Below, one piece after another: positions 18,149-27,278 of a DNA stretch of 64,000 nt; within the stretch, counting starts at the first letter, position 1, and each line of letters opens with the position of its first letter. The notes beneath the pieces were generated by a model that saw only the letters and a program-made list of their open reading frames with translations, did not search any database and had not been told where the DNA came from. A program made the position numbers and the translations under genes. Source of the stretch: Bradyrhizobium viridifuturi (lineage in GTDB: Bacteria; Pseudomonadota; Alphaproteobacteria; Rhizobiales; Xanthobacteraceae); the NCBI RefSeq assembly GCF_001238275.1, contig NZ_LGTB01000022.1, forward strand, positions 1-64,000, written 5' to 3'.

Positions 18149-19116
18149 TCAATCGCTCCGAGCTGCGGGAACGCGTTCGGCGCGGCGGCGAGGTGCGCGC
18201 GCGCCTTGGCGCTGTCGTCATCCATCTGGCGTATCAACGCCTCGATGGTGTCGAATTTCAGCTCTTCGCGAATGAAACCGATGAATGCGACATCAAGGAC
18301 CGCGTCGTACAGGTCGCCCTTGAAGTCGAACAGGAACACTTCGAGCAGCGGCGCGCCATTGTCGAAGGTCGGACGGCGTCCGAAGCTTGCGACACCGTCG
18401 AACCGCTGCGCGCCCTTGCCGACCCGTACCGCATAGATGCCGTGCTTCAGGCCGCAATGCTTGTCGAGCCGGATGTTGGCTGTGGGATAGCCGAGATCGC
18501 GGCCGCGCTTCTCGCCATGGATCACCTTGCCGGTGACGAACCACGGTCCGCCCAGCATGGTGGTGGCGTCGGTGACCTCGCCTTCGGCGAGCGCCATGCG
18601 GATGGCGCTGGAGGAGACCGGGCGCTCCGCGATGTCGACATGGGCCTGCACATCGACCTCGATGCCGAGCCGCGGTGCTTCGCTGACCAGCAGGCTCGGC
18701 GAGCCGACCCGGCCCTTGCCGAAATGGAAGTCGTAGCCGACCGCGATCCCGCTGATGCCGAGCCGGCGGATCAGGTCATGGTGAATGAAATCCTGCGCCG
18801 ACGTCCCGGCACGCGCCTTGTCGAAGGTCATGACGACGGCGCCGGCGAGCCCGGTCGCTGCGAGCAGCCGCAGCTTGTTGGTCTCGTCCGTGAGGCGGAA
18901 TTGCGGGGTGTTCGGGCTGAAGAAGCTGCGCGGATGCGGCTCGAAGGTCACGGCGAGCGCGGGCACGCCGTGCGCTTTGCCCATCGCCAGCGCCGCACCG
19001 ATCACGGCGCGGTGACCGAGATGGACGCCGTCGAAATTTCCCATCGCGACCACGCTGCCCTTCGGGATGACGCTTTCGGGGGTGCTGTCGCGGATAACGG
19101 TAAAGCCGGTGCTCAT
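18145..19116 (-). CDS. ribF: Bifunctional riboflavin kinase/FAD synthetase RibF
   Basis: The 323-residue cytoplasmic enzyme phosphorylates riboflavin to FMN and adenylates FMN to FAD. The N-terminal FAD synthetase domain has GNFDGVHLGHRAVI (nucleotidyltransferase GxxDxxHxGH motif) and SSSAIR; the C-terminal kinase domain has GRDLGYPTANI, with the PTAN Mg/ATP motif, and GVASFGRRPTF. The ATG at 19116 gives full family length. Its stop overlaps the acetyltransferase start. Another flavin gene, ribH with its FMN riboswitch, lies at 44.2-45.0 kb; no riboswitch precedes ribF. Confidence 0.95.
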   Translation of the reverse strand: MSTGFTVIRDSTPESVIPKGSVVAMGNFDGVHLGHRAVIGAALAMGKAHGVPALAVTFEPHPRSFFSPNTPQFRLTDETNKLRLLAATGLAGAVVMTFDKARAGTSAQDFIHHDLIRRLGISGIAVGYDFHFGKGRVGSPSLLVSEAPRLGIEVDVQAHVDIAERPVSSSAIRMALAEGEVTDATTMLGGPWFVTGKVIHGEKRGRDLGYPTANIRLDKHCGLKHGIYAVRVGKGAQRFDGVASFGRRPTFDNGAPLLEVFLFDFKGDLYDAVLDVAFIGFIREELKFDTIEALIRQMDDDSAKARAHLAAAPNAFPQLGAID

Positions 19117-19330
19117 GTCAGGTATTCTTCAAGGATTCTTAAGCATGATTGTTGCGCGCCGGACCGTGACGCGGCGGCGGCGTGGAAGTCAAGCGTAGCG
19201 AAAATCGCGTCAAATCCGTAACAATCCGGATTCAGCGGGTTAACGCGCTGTTTAACGCCAGCTGTTACTCGTTGCCGGAAAGCTGCGTTCGTGCAGAAGC
19301 CAAGTTGCGTCAGGCGTTTTGGGGGAAAAG

Positions 19331-19726
19331 ATGGCGGTTGATTTGTCCATGCCGGTTCTGGTGGTTGATGATTACAGCACCATGATCCGCATCATCCGGA
19401 ATCTTCTCAAGCAGCTTGGATTCGAGAATATCGACGATGCCTCGGACGGCTCCGCGGCGCTCAACAAGATGCGCGGCAAGAAGTACGGCCTGGTGATTTC
19501 CGACTGGAACATGGAGCCGATGACCGGCTACGACCTGCTCAAGGAAGTCCGCGCCGATCCCAATCTGGCGACCACGCCCTTCATCATGATCACGGCGGAA
19601 TCCAAGACCGAGAACGTCATCGCGGCCAAGAAGGCCGGCGTCAACAACTACATCGTCAAGCCGTTCAACGCGGCGACGCTGAAGACCAAGATCGAGGCGG
19701 TCTTCCCGGACATGGCGACGGCGTAA
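19331..19726 (+). CDS. Single-domain CheY-like response regulator
   Basis: The 131-residue receiver domain has the acidic pair in VVDDYSTM, the phosphorylated Asp in LVISDWNMEP, the conserved Ser in ITAES and the Lys in IVKPF. It has no output domain, so it should act by binding another protein, like CheY. The ATG at 19331 follows GGGGGA at an ideal distance. No histidine kinase or chemotaxis gene lies nearby, so its partner is unknown. A hairpin at 19763-19786 may end its transcript. Confidence 0.9.
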   Translation: MAVDLSMPVLVVDDYSTMIRIIRNLLKQLGFENIDDASDGSAALNKMRGKKYGLVISDWNMEPMTGYDLLKEVRADPNLATTPFIMITAESKTENVIAAKKAGVNNYIVKPFNAATLKTKIEAVFPDMATA

Positions 19727-19762
19727 GACGCTCGTCCATCGCATCTACTGAAATTCACGTCG

Positions 19763-19786
19763 TGCCCGGGCTCGTCCCGGGCATTT
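19763..19786 (+). terminator. Hairpin terminator after the CheY-like gene
   Basis: Perfect 8-bp stem TGCCCGGG / CCCGGGCA with a CTCGT loop, followed by TTTACG. It lies 36 bases after the stop codon. The remaining bases to 19960 show nothing recognisable. Confidence 0.6.
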
Positions 19787-19960
19787 ACGTCTTGGGTTGA
19801 CGGTAAGGCGAGCGGACGCATCCGAAATTTCGGAATATTAGAAGTATGCCCCTGAGTTGCCCGACGTGTCAAGGCGACCGGTCGAACACCCGGCGCCGTG
19901 GGCCGCTTTGCATGGGGTTGTTTTCGATATTTTGGCAGCGCGCCGTTGCGGAGCCAGCCG

Positions 19961-20815
19961 CTACCACTTCAGCTCGCGCATCAGTGCACGCGGCGGGTGG
20001 CCGAACAGTTCCTTGATCGAGGCCGCGTCGAGCTGCTCGATGCCCTCGAACTGTTCGGAGTGGATGCCGCGGGTGACGAACAACAGGTCGATGCCGAAGC
20101 CATGGGCGCCGGTCAGGTCGGTGCGCACGGAATCGCCGATCGCGAGCACGCGGCCGAGTTCGGTCGGATGTCCGCGGCGCTCGGTGGCCAGCGCCATGGC
20201 GCGCTCGTAGATCGGCCGGTGCGGCTTGCCGTAGAAGATCACCTCGCCGCCGAGTTCGCGATAGAGTTCGGCGATCGCGCCGGCGCAATAGATCAGCCGG
20301 TCGCCGCGCTCGACCACGATGTCGGGATTGGCGCAGACCAGCGTCAGCTTGCGGTCAAGCGCCTTGAGCAGCGTGTCGCGATAATCCTCGGCGGATTCGG
20401 TCTCGTCGTCGAACAGGCCGGTGCAGATGATGTAGTCGGCCTGCTCCAGCGGCACCATGGTGGCGTCGAGGCCGCGATGGATCGAGCTGTCGCGCTCGGG
20501 ACCGATCCAGAAGATCTTCTGGCCGGGATGATCGGCCACGAAGTGGCGGGTCAGGTCGCCCGAGGAGACGATCGCGTCGTAGGTCTCATCCGCGACGTCG
20601 AGCTTGCGCAGCTGGCGCTGCACGGAATCGGCCGGCCGCGGCGCGTTGGTGATCAGGATCACCGTGCCGCCCTGCTTGCGGAAATTGTGCAGGGCCTCGC
20701 AGGCCTCGGGAAAGGACTCGAGCCCGTTGTGGACGACGCCCCAGATGTCCGACAACACGACGTCGACATCGCCGACGAGGTCGCGAAATTGCTCGACGAA
20801 GCGCAATGACGTCAT
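19961..20815 (-). CDS. HAD-superfamily class IIA hydrolase (TIGR01459 type)
   Basis: The 284-residue protein has HAD motif I in VVLSDIWGVVHNG, where the usual second Asp of DxD is Trp as in the TIGR01459 family, motif II in LITNAPR, motif III Lys in YGKPHRPIY and motif IV in IGDSVRTDLTGA. It fits the NagD-like sugar-phosphatase branch with a large C2 cap. The physiological substrate is not known. It lies 15 bases downstream of the EAL-protein stop and is probably co-transcribed with it. Confidence 0.88.
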   Translation of the reverse strand: MTSLRFVEQFRDLVGDVDVVLSDIWGVVHNGLESFPEACEALHNFRKQGGTVILITNAPRPADSVQRQLRKLDVADETYDAIVSSGDLTRHFVADHPGQKIFWIGPERDSSIHRGLDATMVPLEQADYIICTGLFDDETESAEDYRDTLLKALDRKLTLVCANPDIVVERGDRLIYCAGAIAELYRELGGEVIFYGKPHRPIYERAMALATERRGHPTELGRVLAIGDSVRTDLTGAHGFGIDLLFVTRGIHSEQFEGIEQLDAASIKELFGHPPRALMRELKW

Positions 20816-20830
20816 GATGCGAGCCGTTGG

Positions 20831-22242
20831 CTAGTTAGGACCGAGGGCGCGGCGCGCCAGCGCGGCGCTGCCGGTTGCGCGCGGCGGCGCTGTTGGGCTG
20901 GTGACAGGTGCTGAGGTGCCGGCGCCATTGAGGTCCTGGGGTTTGGCCTGCGGAGCCTCGGCGGTAGCAGATGCCCCTTCCGGCCGCAACGGTCGCGGCG
21001 GTGCGAACAGGAAGCCCTGGCCGAACCGGACATCATAGTCGAGCAGGTCGACCACCGAGCGCTCGCCCTCGATCCGTTCGGCGATCAGGTCGATGCCGTA
21101 GCGGCCGAGCAGGTCGGACAGATCGGACGGATGGATGTCTGACGTCGCGCTCTGCCTGGTGTCGAGCAGCAATGCGGCCGGCACCTTGATGAAGCGGACA
21201 CCGCGATCAGCGAGCTCGCGCGGCTCGAGGCGGAGGTCGCTGACATGGTCGATCGAGAACCGGTAGCCGCGCTGCGACAGCGCCGCGAGGTTTTCGCTTT
21301 CGACCGGGCCGAGATTGCGGAAGGTCGCCTGCTTGAACTCGAGCACGAACGACGGCGCCAGCGCGCGGTTGGCCTCGAGGAAGTCGAGGCACTGGGTGAA
21401 ATACGCGGGACTGGCCAGCGTCGCCGCCGAGACGTTGCAGAACACGCCGACATCCTTGCTGCGGATCATCAGGCGGCGCAGCACCTGGACGCAGCGAAGC
21501 ATCACCATGTGATCGATACGGCCGATCAGGCCGGCGTCCTCGGCCGCCTCGATGAAATCGTCGGCGGCAAGCACCTGGTCGCGCTCGTCGCGCAGCCGCG
21601 TCACCGCCTCGTAGTAGCGCACCTTGCGCTGCGGCAGCGTCACCATCGGCTGCAGGTAGATGTCGAGCCGGTTCTCGTCGATCGCATGCCTGATCGCGCC
21701 GACGAGCTGGGCCTGGCTGCGCGAGATCGGCGGCGGCGGCGCGACTGGCGGCGGGGGTGCGAACACGACGGTCGGGGCCGGCGCCACCGGCTGCAGCAGA
21801 TCGTCGCGCAGCGAAGTGACCGGCTGCGCCACGGGAGCTGCCGCCAGCAGATCCTCATGATGGGCGACGGATGCCGCAAGCTGCCGCACCAGTCCGCCAA
21901 GCTCGCTGATCTCGCCGGCCATGCCCTGCATCCGGTCGGCGCCGGTGGAATTGGCCGAGGCGACACGGCCCTCGACCGCGGCCAGCCGGCGGCCGAATTC
22001 GGCGACCTGGCGGGCGAGGTCGGCGGTGCCGCGCGACAGATCCGCAATCTGGCCGCCGACATCGCTGCGGTCGCGCAACCGCATCGAGACGGCGTTGTAG
22101 AGGATCAGGCAAGTGAGGGCGGTGAGCGCCACGATCGCCGATTCCGATCCGCTGATACCCACCACCGAATACAGGACGAAGCCGAGCGAGCTGCGACCAG
22201 CACCATGCAGATGGCGATGAAGATCGTCGAAATGCGAATCAT
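20831..22242 (-). CDS. Membrane-anchored protein with a degenerate EAL domain, one frameshift
   Basis: An ATG at 22242 begins MIRISTIFIAICMVLVAA, the first of two membrane segments; a one-base loss near 22190 breaks the frame before SLGFVLYSVVGISG, after which it is continuous, giving about 470 residues. Next come a coiled-coil region (residues 70-130), a Pro-rich linker (PPPPVAPPPP) and an EAL-type domain. The domain keeps Glu in YYEAVTRL, Asn in FCNVSAATL and Lys in RFIKVPAAL, but the DDFG motif is SIDHVSD and the second Glu motif is LEFKQ. Key metal ligands are therefore missing, so it probably binds rather than cuts cyclic di-GMP. It lies upstream of the HAD gene. Confidence 0.82.
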
Positions 22243-22417
22243 GTCGCGCGCCCGCGCCCTCCGTCCGAACATCCCCGGCGCGCAAGCTTAGCACCATTGT
22301 TGATTCGACGGGTCTGCGATCTTCGGAACCGGCTGGAACTGCACACGATTTTCGCTTCGCTTGATTCGGCTCCGCAGCCGGGCTCCGTAATAGTCCGGAC
22401 CGGCCGCACCGGTCCGC

Positions 22418-23377
22418 TCAGAGGTCGGCGGCGGCGATCCAGAACACCTCGCCCTCGGAGTCCTCGGTGTCGAGCCAGAGCAGCGGCAGGCTGGGATAGG
22501 CGGCCTCGAGATTGTCGCGACCGCGGCCGATCTCGCAGAGCAGCCCGCCCTGTGGGGTCAGATGCTGCCTGGCCTGATCGAGCAGGCGGCGGACGATGTC
22601 GAGCCCGTCGGGGCCGCCGTCGAACGCGATCTTCGGCTCGGCGCGGCACTCGCGCGGCAGCGCAGCCATGCCTTCGGCATCGACATAGGGCGGGTTCGAG
22701 ATGATGAGATCGTAGCGCCTGTCGCCGAGCGGCTTGAACAGATCACCGCGATGGAGCGTCAGGCGGTCGTCGAGACCGTGGTCGGCGACGTTGCGCGCGG
22801 CGACCTCGAGCGCATCCTTTGAAATATCGACGGCATCGACGGTGGCATTGACGAAATGCCGGGCGGCGAGGATTGCAAGGCAGCCGGAGCCGGTGCAGAG
22901 GTCGAGCACGCTTTCGACCTCCGCGGGATCGCCGATCAGCGAGGCGCCGTCCTCGTCGCCGCCGAAATGCGAATCCAGCAATTCGCCGATGAAGGAGCGC
23001 GGCACGATGGTGCGCTCGTCGACATAGAACGGCAGGCCGCGCATGTAGACCTTGTTGACGAGATAGGCGGCCGGCTTGCGCGTCGCGATCCGCCGGTCGA
23101 CCAAATCGAGGATCTGCTTGCCTTCGGCAAGCGTCACGCGGGCGGTCGCGAAATTTTCGAACTGGTCGGGATGCAGATGCAGCGTCTCGGAGATCAGGAA
23201 CGCGGCCTCGGCCACCGGATCGGTGGTGCCGTGCGCGAACACCAGCTTTGCCGCGTTGAAGCGGCTCACCGCATAGCGCAGAAAATCGAACAGGGTGTGA
23301 ATCTCGCCGGCCCCAACCTTCGGCATCTTTGGCGCGGCTGGGCTGCGCTTTGCCGGCACTTTGCTGCGCTTGGCCAT
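22418..23377 (-). CDS. prmB: 50S ribosomal protein L3 N(5)-glutamine methyltransferase PrmB
   Basis: The 319-residue HemK-family enzyme methylates a glutamine side chain of ribosomal protein L3 (release factors in the paralogue PrmC). It has the SAM motif VLDLCTGSGCLAILAA and the NPPY catalytic motif in LIISNPPYVDAEGMAALP; the helical N-terminal domain and the YMRGLPFYVDERTIVPRSFI segment assign it to PrmB rather than PrmC. The N-terminus is a Lys/Pro-rich extension of about 25 residues. Its ATG overlaps the moaE stop by one base (TGATG), implying coupled translation. Confidence 0.92.
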   Translation of the reverse strand: MAKRSKVPAKRSPAAPKMPKVGAGEIHTLFDFLRYAVSRFNAAKLVFAHGTTDPVAEAAFLISETLHLHPDQFENFATARVTLAEGKQILDLVDRRIATRKPAAYLVNKVYMRGLPFYVDERTIVPRSFIGELLDSHFGGDEDGASLIGDPAEVESVLDLCTGSGCLAILAARHFVNATVDAVDISKDALEVAARNVADHGLDDRLTLHRGDLFKPLGDRRYDLIISNPPYVDAEGMAALPRECRAEPKIAFDGGPDGLDIVRRLLDQARQHLTPQGGLLCEIGRGRDNLEAAYPSLPLLWLDTEDSEGEVFWIAAADL

Positions 23378-23844
23378 CAGGATTTGGTCCAGCGCGCGGC
23401 GGCGGCGTCGTCATGGTCGCGCGCCTCGATCCAGTTCGTGCCGCGGGCGCTTTCCTCGCGCTTCCAGAACGGCGCGTTGGTCTTCAGATAGTCCATCAGA
23501 AACTCGGCAGCCTCGAACGCGGCCTGCCGGTGCGCGGAGGCGGTCACGACCAGCACGATGTTCTCGCCCGGCGCGATGCGGCCGAAGCGATGGATGACGG
23601 TGAGGCCCTGCAACGGCCAGCGCGCCAGCGCCTCGTCGGCGTGACGTCCAATCTCGGCTTCCGCCATTTCCGGGTAATGTTCGAGCGTCAGGGCTGCGAT
23701 CGGCTCGCCCTGTTCGCTGCCGCGGCAGATGCCGCTGAAGCTGACGACCGCGCCGACATCGGTGCGGCCCTTGCCGAGAGCAGCGATCTCCTGCGCGACG
23801 TCGAAGTCGGCTTCCTGGATACGGATGGTCGCAGCGACAGCCAT
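23377..23844 (-). CDS. moaE: Molybdopterin synthase catalytic subunit MoaE
   Basis: The 155-residue protein begins MAVAATIRIQEADFDV at the ATG at 23844. It has the conserved SFSGICRG and LTLEHYPEMAE segments, VHRFG-type IHRFGRIAPGE, and the active-site Lys in LKTNAPFWKRE. With MoaD it inserts two sulphurs into cyclic pyranopterin monophosphate to form molybdopterin. The stop is 8 bases before... in transcription order, moaD ends 8 bases upstream, so both subunits are co-translated. Confidence 0.95.
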   Translation of the reverse strand: MAVAATIRIQEADFDVAQEIAALGKGRTDVGAVVSFSGICRGSEQGEPIAALTLEHYPEMAEAEIGRHADEALARWPLQGLTVIHRFGRIAPGENIVLVVTASAHRQAAFEAAEFLMDYLKTNAPFWKREESARGTNWIEARDHDDAAAARWTKS

Positions 23845-23852
23845 GATTGGAT

Positions 23853-24104
23853 TTAACCGCCGGTCATCGGCGGGAAGAAAGCGATCTCGCGGGCGCCGAG
23901 GATTGCGGCATCCTGCTTGACATGGGCGTGGTCGATCGCGGCGCGGATCACCGTGGGCTTCTCGAAAGCATAGGCGTAGGCATCGTCGCGCGCGGTGAGC
24001 CAGCCGATCAGGTCGGCGACGGTCCGCACCTCGGCCGGCGGCTCGACGGTCTCCTCGGCCTTGCCGACGCGCTCGCGGACCCAGGCAAAATATTTCAGCT
24101 TCAT
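23853..24104 (-). CDS. moaD: Molybdopterin synthase sulphur carrier subunit MoaD
   Basis: The 83-residue ubiquitin-like protein starts MKLKYFAWVRERVGK and ends with the essential Gly-Gly (FFPPMTGG), which carries the thiocarboxylate used by MoaE. The start overlaps the pgsA stop (ATGA junction at 24101-24104) and moaE begins 8 bases after its stop, so pgsA-moaD-moaE-prmB form one tightly packed unit. Confidence 0.95.
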   Translation of the reverse strand: MKLKYFAWVRERVGKAEETVEPPAEVRTVADLIGWLTARDDAYAYAFEKPTVIRAAIDHAHVKQDAAILGAREIAFFPPMTGG

Positions 24105-24715
24105 CCCTCATCCTCCTTGATGAGGTGATGGATGCCGGCGCGGAAGTAATCCCAGCCGGTGTAGATCGTGAAGATCGCCGACATCCACAGCAGCACGATG
24201 CCGATCAGGGTGGTTGCCGGGAACACCTGTTCGCCCGCTTCGCCGGCGATCAGAAAGCCGATCGCGATCAGCTGGATCGTCGTCTTCCATTTCGCGAGCT
24301 TGGTGACGGGAACGCTGACCCTGAGCCCCGCGAGATATTCGCGCAGGCCCGAGACCAGGATCTCGCGGCACAGGATCACGATTGCCGCCCACAACGTCCA
24401 GCCGTGGATCGAATTGTCGGCGGCCAGCATCAGCAGGCTGGAGGCGACCAGGAGCTTGTCGGCGATCGGATCGAGCATCCGGCCGAACGCGGATTGCTGG
24501 TCCCACATCCGGGCGTAGTAGCCGTCGAGATAGTCGGTGATCCCCGCTGCGATGAACACGGCAAGCGCCACCCAGCGTAGCCACAACGGGCCGTCCAGGA
24601 TCGACTGCCAGTAGACGCAGCCGATCACCACCGGAATGGCGGCGATCCGGGCGTAGGTCAGGATATTCGGGAGGGACATGGTCTTGGTCTGTCCCCGGGT
24701 CGTAGCGATGTTCAT
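24101..24715 (-). CDS. pgsA: CDP-diacylglycerol-glycerol-3-phosphate 3-phosphatidyltransferase
   Basis: This inner-membrane enzyme makes phosphatidylglycerophosphate for phosphatidylglycerol synthesis. It carries the complete CDP-alcohol phosphotransferase motif DYLDGYYAR followed by FGRMLDPIADK, and several membrane helices. The ATG at 24715 gives 204 residues (MNIATTRGQTKTMSLPNIL); ATG 24679 would start at MSLPNILTYARI and is possible. It overlaps moaD by 4 bases. uvrC lies upstream on the same strand after a gap of 192 bases. Confidence 0.93.
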   Translation of the reverse strand: MNIATTRGQTKTMSLPNILTYARIAAIPVVIGCVYWQSILDGPLWLRWVALAVFIAAGITDYLDGYYARMWDQQSAFGRMLDPIADKLLVASSLLMLAADNSIHGWTLWAAIVILCREILVSGLREYLAGLRVSVPVTKLAKWKTTIQLIAIGFLIAGEAGEQVFPATTLIGIVLLWMSAIFTIYTGWDYFRAGIHHLIKEDEG

Positions 24716-24907
24716 CCGTTCTACCAATACCGCTGAAGCGAGAAGGTCAACCGTGCGGGCGCCAAAGCGCGGCAACATTACGCGGAATCGTCATGGCGCT
24801 TTAGCTCGTTGTTTAAGCATGATCTTTTCGGACAGCCGCCTCACACTTTGCCGCATCATGCCCTAGATGCCCTGTTGCAGGCGACGCCCTGATGACTCGC
24901 CTTTGGT

Positions 24908-27016
24908 TTAACCCGGCTGGGCGTGGAAAAACTCGAAAATCTTGCGGGCGCTCTCGGCGCTGACGCCGGGAACCTTGCCGAGGTCGGCGATCGAGGCCCG
25001 CTCGATCTCCTTGAGCGTTCCGAAGTGGTGCAGCAAGGCACGTTTGCGCGACGGGCCGATGCCGGGGATCTCCTGCAGGCCGGCCTCCCGGATGTCCTTC
25101 TTGCGCAGCTTGCGGTGCGAGCCGATCACGAAGCGGTGGGCCTCGTCGCGCAGCCGCTGGATGAAATAGAGCACCGGGTCGCGCGGCTCCAGCTTGATGG
25201 CCTCGCGGTCCGGCATGAACAGGGTCTCGCGGCCGGCATCGCGCTCCGGCCCCTTGGCGACCGCCATCAGCGAGACCCCGCTCAGTCCGAGATTCCCGAA
25301 AATCTCCCTGACCGCGTTGAGCTGGCCGCGGCCGCCGTCGATGATGACGAGGTCAGGCCATTGCGGAAACGACTCGTCATCGGCCTTGTCGCTTTCGTTG
25401 GGTTTTGCGCCGTCCTTGGCCGTCTCGCCCTCAGGCGGCTTCAAGAGACGCTTGAAGCGCCGCTCCAGCACCTCGCGCATCATCCCGTAGTCGTCGCCGG
25501 GCGTCAGTCCCTCGGACTTGATGTTGAACTTGCGGTACTGGTTCTTCATGAACCCGTCGGGCCCGGCCACGATCATCGCGCCGACCGCGTTGGTGCCCTG
25601 GATGTGGCTGTTGTCGTAGACCTCGATGCGCTTTGGCGTGTGCGGCAGGCCGAGCGTCGTGACCATGCCCTCCAGCAGCCGGCTCTGGGTTGCGGTATCG
25701 GCGAGCTTGCGGCCGAGCGCCTCGCGCGCATTGGTGAGCGCGTGGCCGATCAGCTCCTTCTTCTCACCGCGCTTGGGCACGGAGACCTCGACCTTGGATC
25801 CGGCCTTGACCGAGAGCGCGTCGGCGAGCAGCGCGCTTTCCTCGATCTCGTGCGACAGCAGGATCAGCTTCGGCGGCGGCTTGTCGTCGTAGAATTGCGC
25901 GAGGAACGAGGACAGCACCTCCTCGGGCGTGAAGCTCTTCTCGGCCTTGGGGAAGTAGGCGCGGTTGCCCCAGTTCTGGCCGGTTCGGAAGAAGAACACC
26001 TCGACGCAGGAATAGCCGCCCTCCTGGTGGATCGCGAACACGTCGGCTTCTTCCACGGTGCGCGGATTGATGCCCTGCTGCGATTGTATCGCCGACAGCG
26101 CCGCGAGACGGTCGCGGTACAGCGCCGCGGTCTCGAACTCGAGCTCGCCGGAGGCCTTCTCCATTTCGGCCGCGAGCAATTCCTTCACGGCATGGCTGCG
26201 CCCGGAAAGGAATTCGGTCGCCTCGCGCACCAGCTCGCTATAGCCGGGAAAATCGATCTCGCGCGTGCAGGGGCCTGCGCAGCGCTTGATCTGGTAGAGC
26301 AGGCAGGGCCGGGTGCGGCTTTCGAAGAAGCCGTCGGTGCAGGAGCGGATCAGGAACGCGCGTTGCAGCGCCGTGATGGTGCGGTTGACTGCGCCCGCAT
26401 TGGCGAACGGGCCGAAATAGCGGCCAGGCCGCGACTGCGCGCCGCGATGCTTGAGGATCTGCGGCGCCCAGTGATCGCCCGAGATTAGAATGTAGGGAAA
26501 CGATTTGTCATCGCGCAGCTGCACGTTGAAGCGCGGGCGGAGCTGCTTGATCAGGTTGGCTTCGAGCAGCAGCGCCTCGGTCTCGGTCATGGTCGAGACG
26601 ATCTCGACATGCGTGGTCGCGGCGATCATGCGCAGGATGCGCGCCGGCAACGGCGCGTTGGCCCGCGCATAGGACGACAGCCGTTTTTTGACGTTCTTCG
26701 CCTTGCCGACATAGAGCACGTCGTTGCCGGCGTTGAGCATGCGGTAGACGCCGGGCGAGGTCGGGGCGAGCCGCACCGCGTTCTCGATTGCGGCGTGCCC
26801 GACCGAGAGCGTCCCCTCGGCGACCGTCTCGGTGCTGTCCTCCGAAGCCTCGGGCAGACGTGCCTCGTCCTCCTCCTCGGCGGCGGAGCTCTCGGGATCG
26901 ACGTCGCTGGTGTCGAGTGTCAGGTCGTCCTGCGGCAGGTCGGACCTTGAGCCGCGCCGTGGCTTGGCGGTGGCCTTGGCAACGGGCGTCGGACGTTCGG
27001 GAGAATCGTGAACCAT
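24908..27016 (-). CDS. uvrC: Excinuclease ABC subunit C (UvrC)
   Basis: The 702-residue nuclease makes both incisions around bulky lesions in nucleotide excision repair. An acidic, disordered N-terminal extension of about 70 residues (rich in Glu/Asp) precedes the GIY-YIG domain (SPGVYRMLNAGNDVLYVGKA). A CxxC-like cluster (RPCLLYQIKRCAGPC), the UVR domain (FETAALYRDRLAAL), the RNase H-like 3' nuclease domain (VIIDGGRGQLNAV) and a C-terminal helix-hairpin-helix (LQEIPGIGPSRKRALL) follow. The ATG at 27016 begins MVHDSPERPTP; an upstream in-frame start is not needed. Confidence 0.96.
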   Translation of the reverse strand: MVHDSPERPTPVAKATAKPRRGSRSDLPQDDLTLDTSDVDPESSAAEEEDEARLPEASEDSTETVAEGTLSVGHAAIENAVRLAPTSPGVYRMLNAGNDVLYVGKAKNVKKRLSSYARANAPLPARILRMIAATTHVEIVSTMTETEALLLEANLIKQLRPRFNVQLRDDKSFPYILISGDHWAPQILKHRGAQSRPGRYFGPFANAGAVNRTITALQRAFLIRSCTDGFFESRTRPCLLYQIKRCAGPCTREIDFPGYSELVREATEFLSGRSHAVKELLAAEMEKASGELEFETAALYRDRLAALSAIQSQQGINPRTVEEADVFAIHQEGGYSCVEVFFFRTGQNWGNRAYFPKAEKSFTPEEVLSSFLAQFYDDKPPPKLILLSHEIEESALLADALSVKAGSKVEVSVPKRGEKKELIGHALTNAREALGRKLADTATQSRLLEGMVTTLGLPHTPKRIEVYDNSHIQGTNAVGAMIVAGPDGFMKNQYRKFNIKSEGLTPGDDYGMMREVLERRFKRLLKPPEGETAKDGAKPNESDKADDESFPQWPDLVIIDGGRGQLNAVREIFGNLGLSGVSLMAVAKGPERDAGRETLFMPDREAIKLEPRDPVLYFIQRLRDEAHRFVIGSHRKLRKKDIREAGLQEIPGIGPSRKRALLHHFGTLKEIERASIADLGKVPGVSAESARKIFEFFHAQPG

Positions 27017-27278
27017 GGGCCGTAAACTAAGCGCTCGAACGACTGCTCGCCAGCGTCGACGGCGCACGAAAACAACCTCGATTGCAGGAGGTTACCGGCT
27101 GCGCGCGGCGGCCGCGGCGGGGCGGTAACACATTGTTAAGACTGATGAGCGGGCCGGTAACCGGGCTTAACAGCCCTTTAACTTAAAACTCTCGATAAAC
27201 CTTAGCGAAAAAAGTGGAATTCCGTAACCACGCAGGCCTTGGCCCGCGGGCTGCGGCAGTTGCGTGTGGAGAGTACCC

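Noticed and set aside
19117..19330. Possible sigma-70 promoter and GTTAACGCG/GTTTAACGC repeat before the CheY gene
   Set aside because: The repeat is imperfect and I could not fit convincing -35 and -10 boxes with proper spacing.
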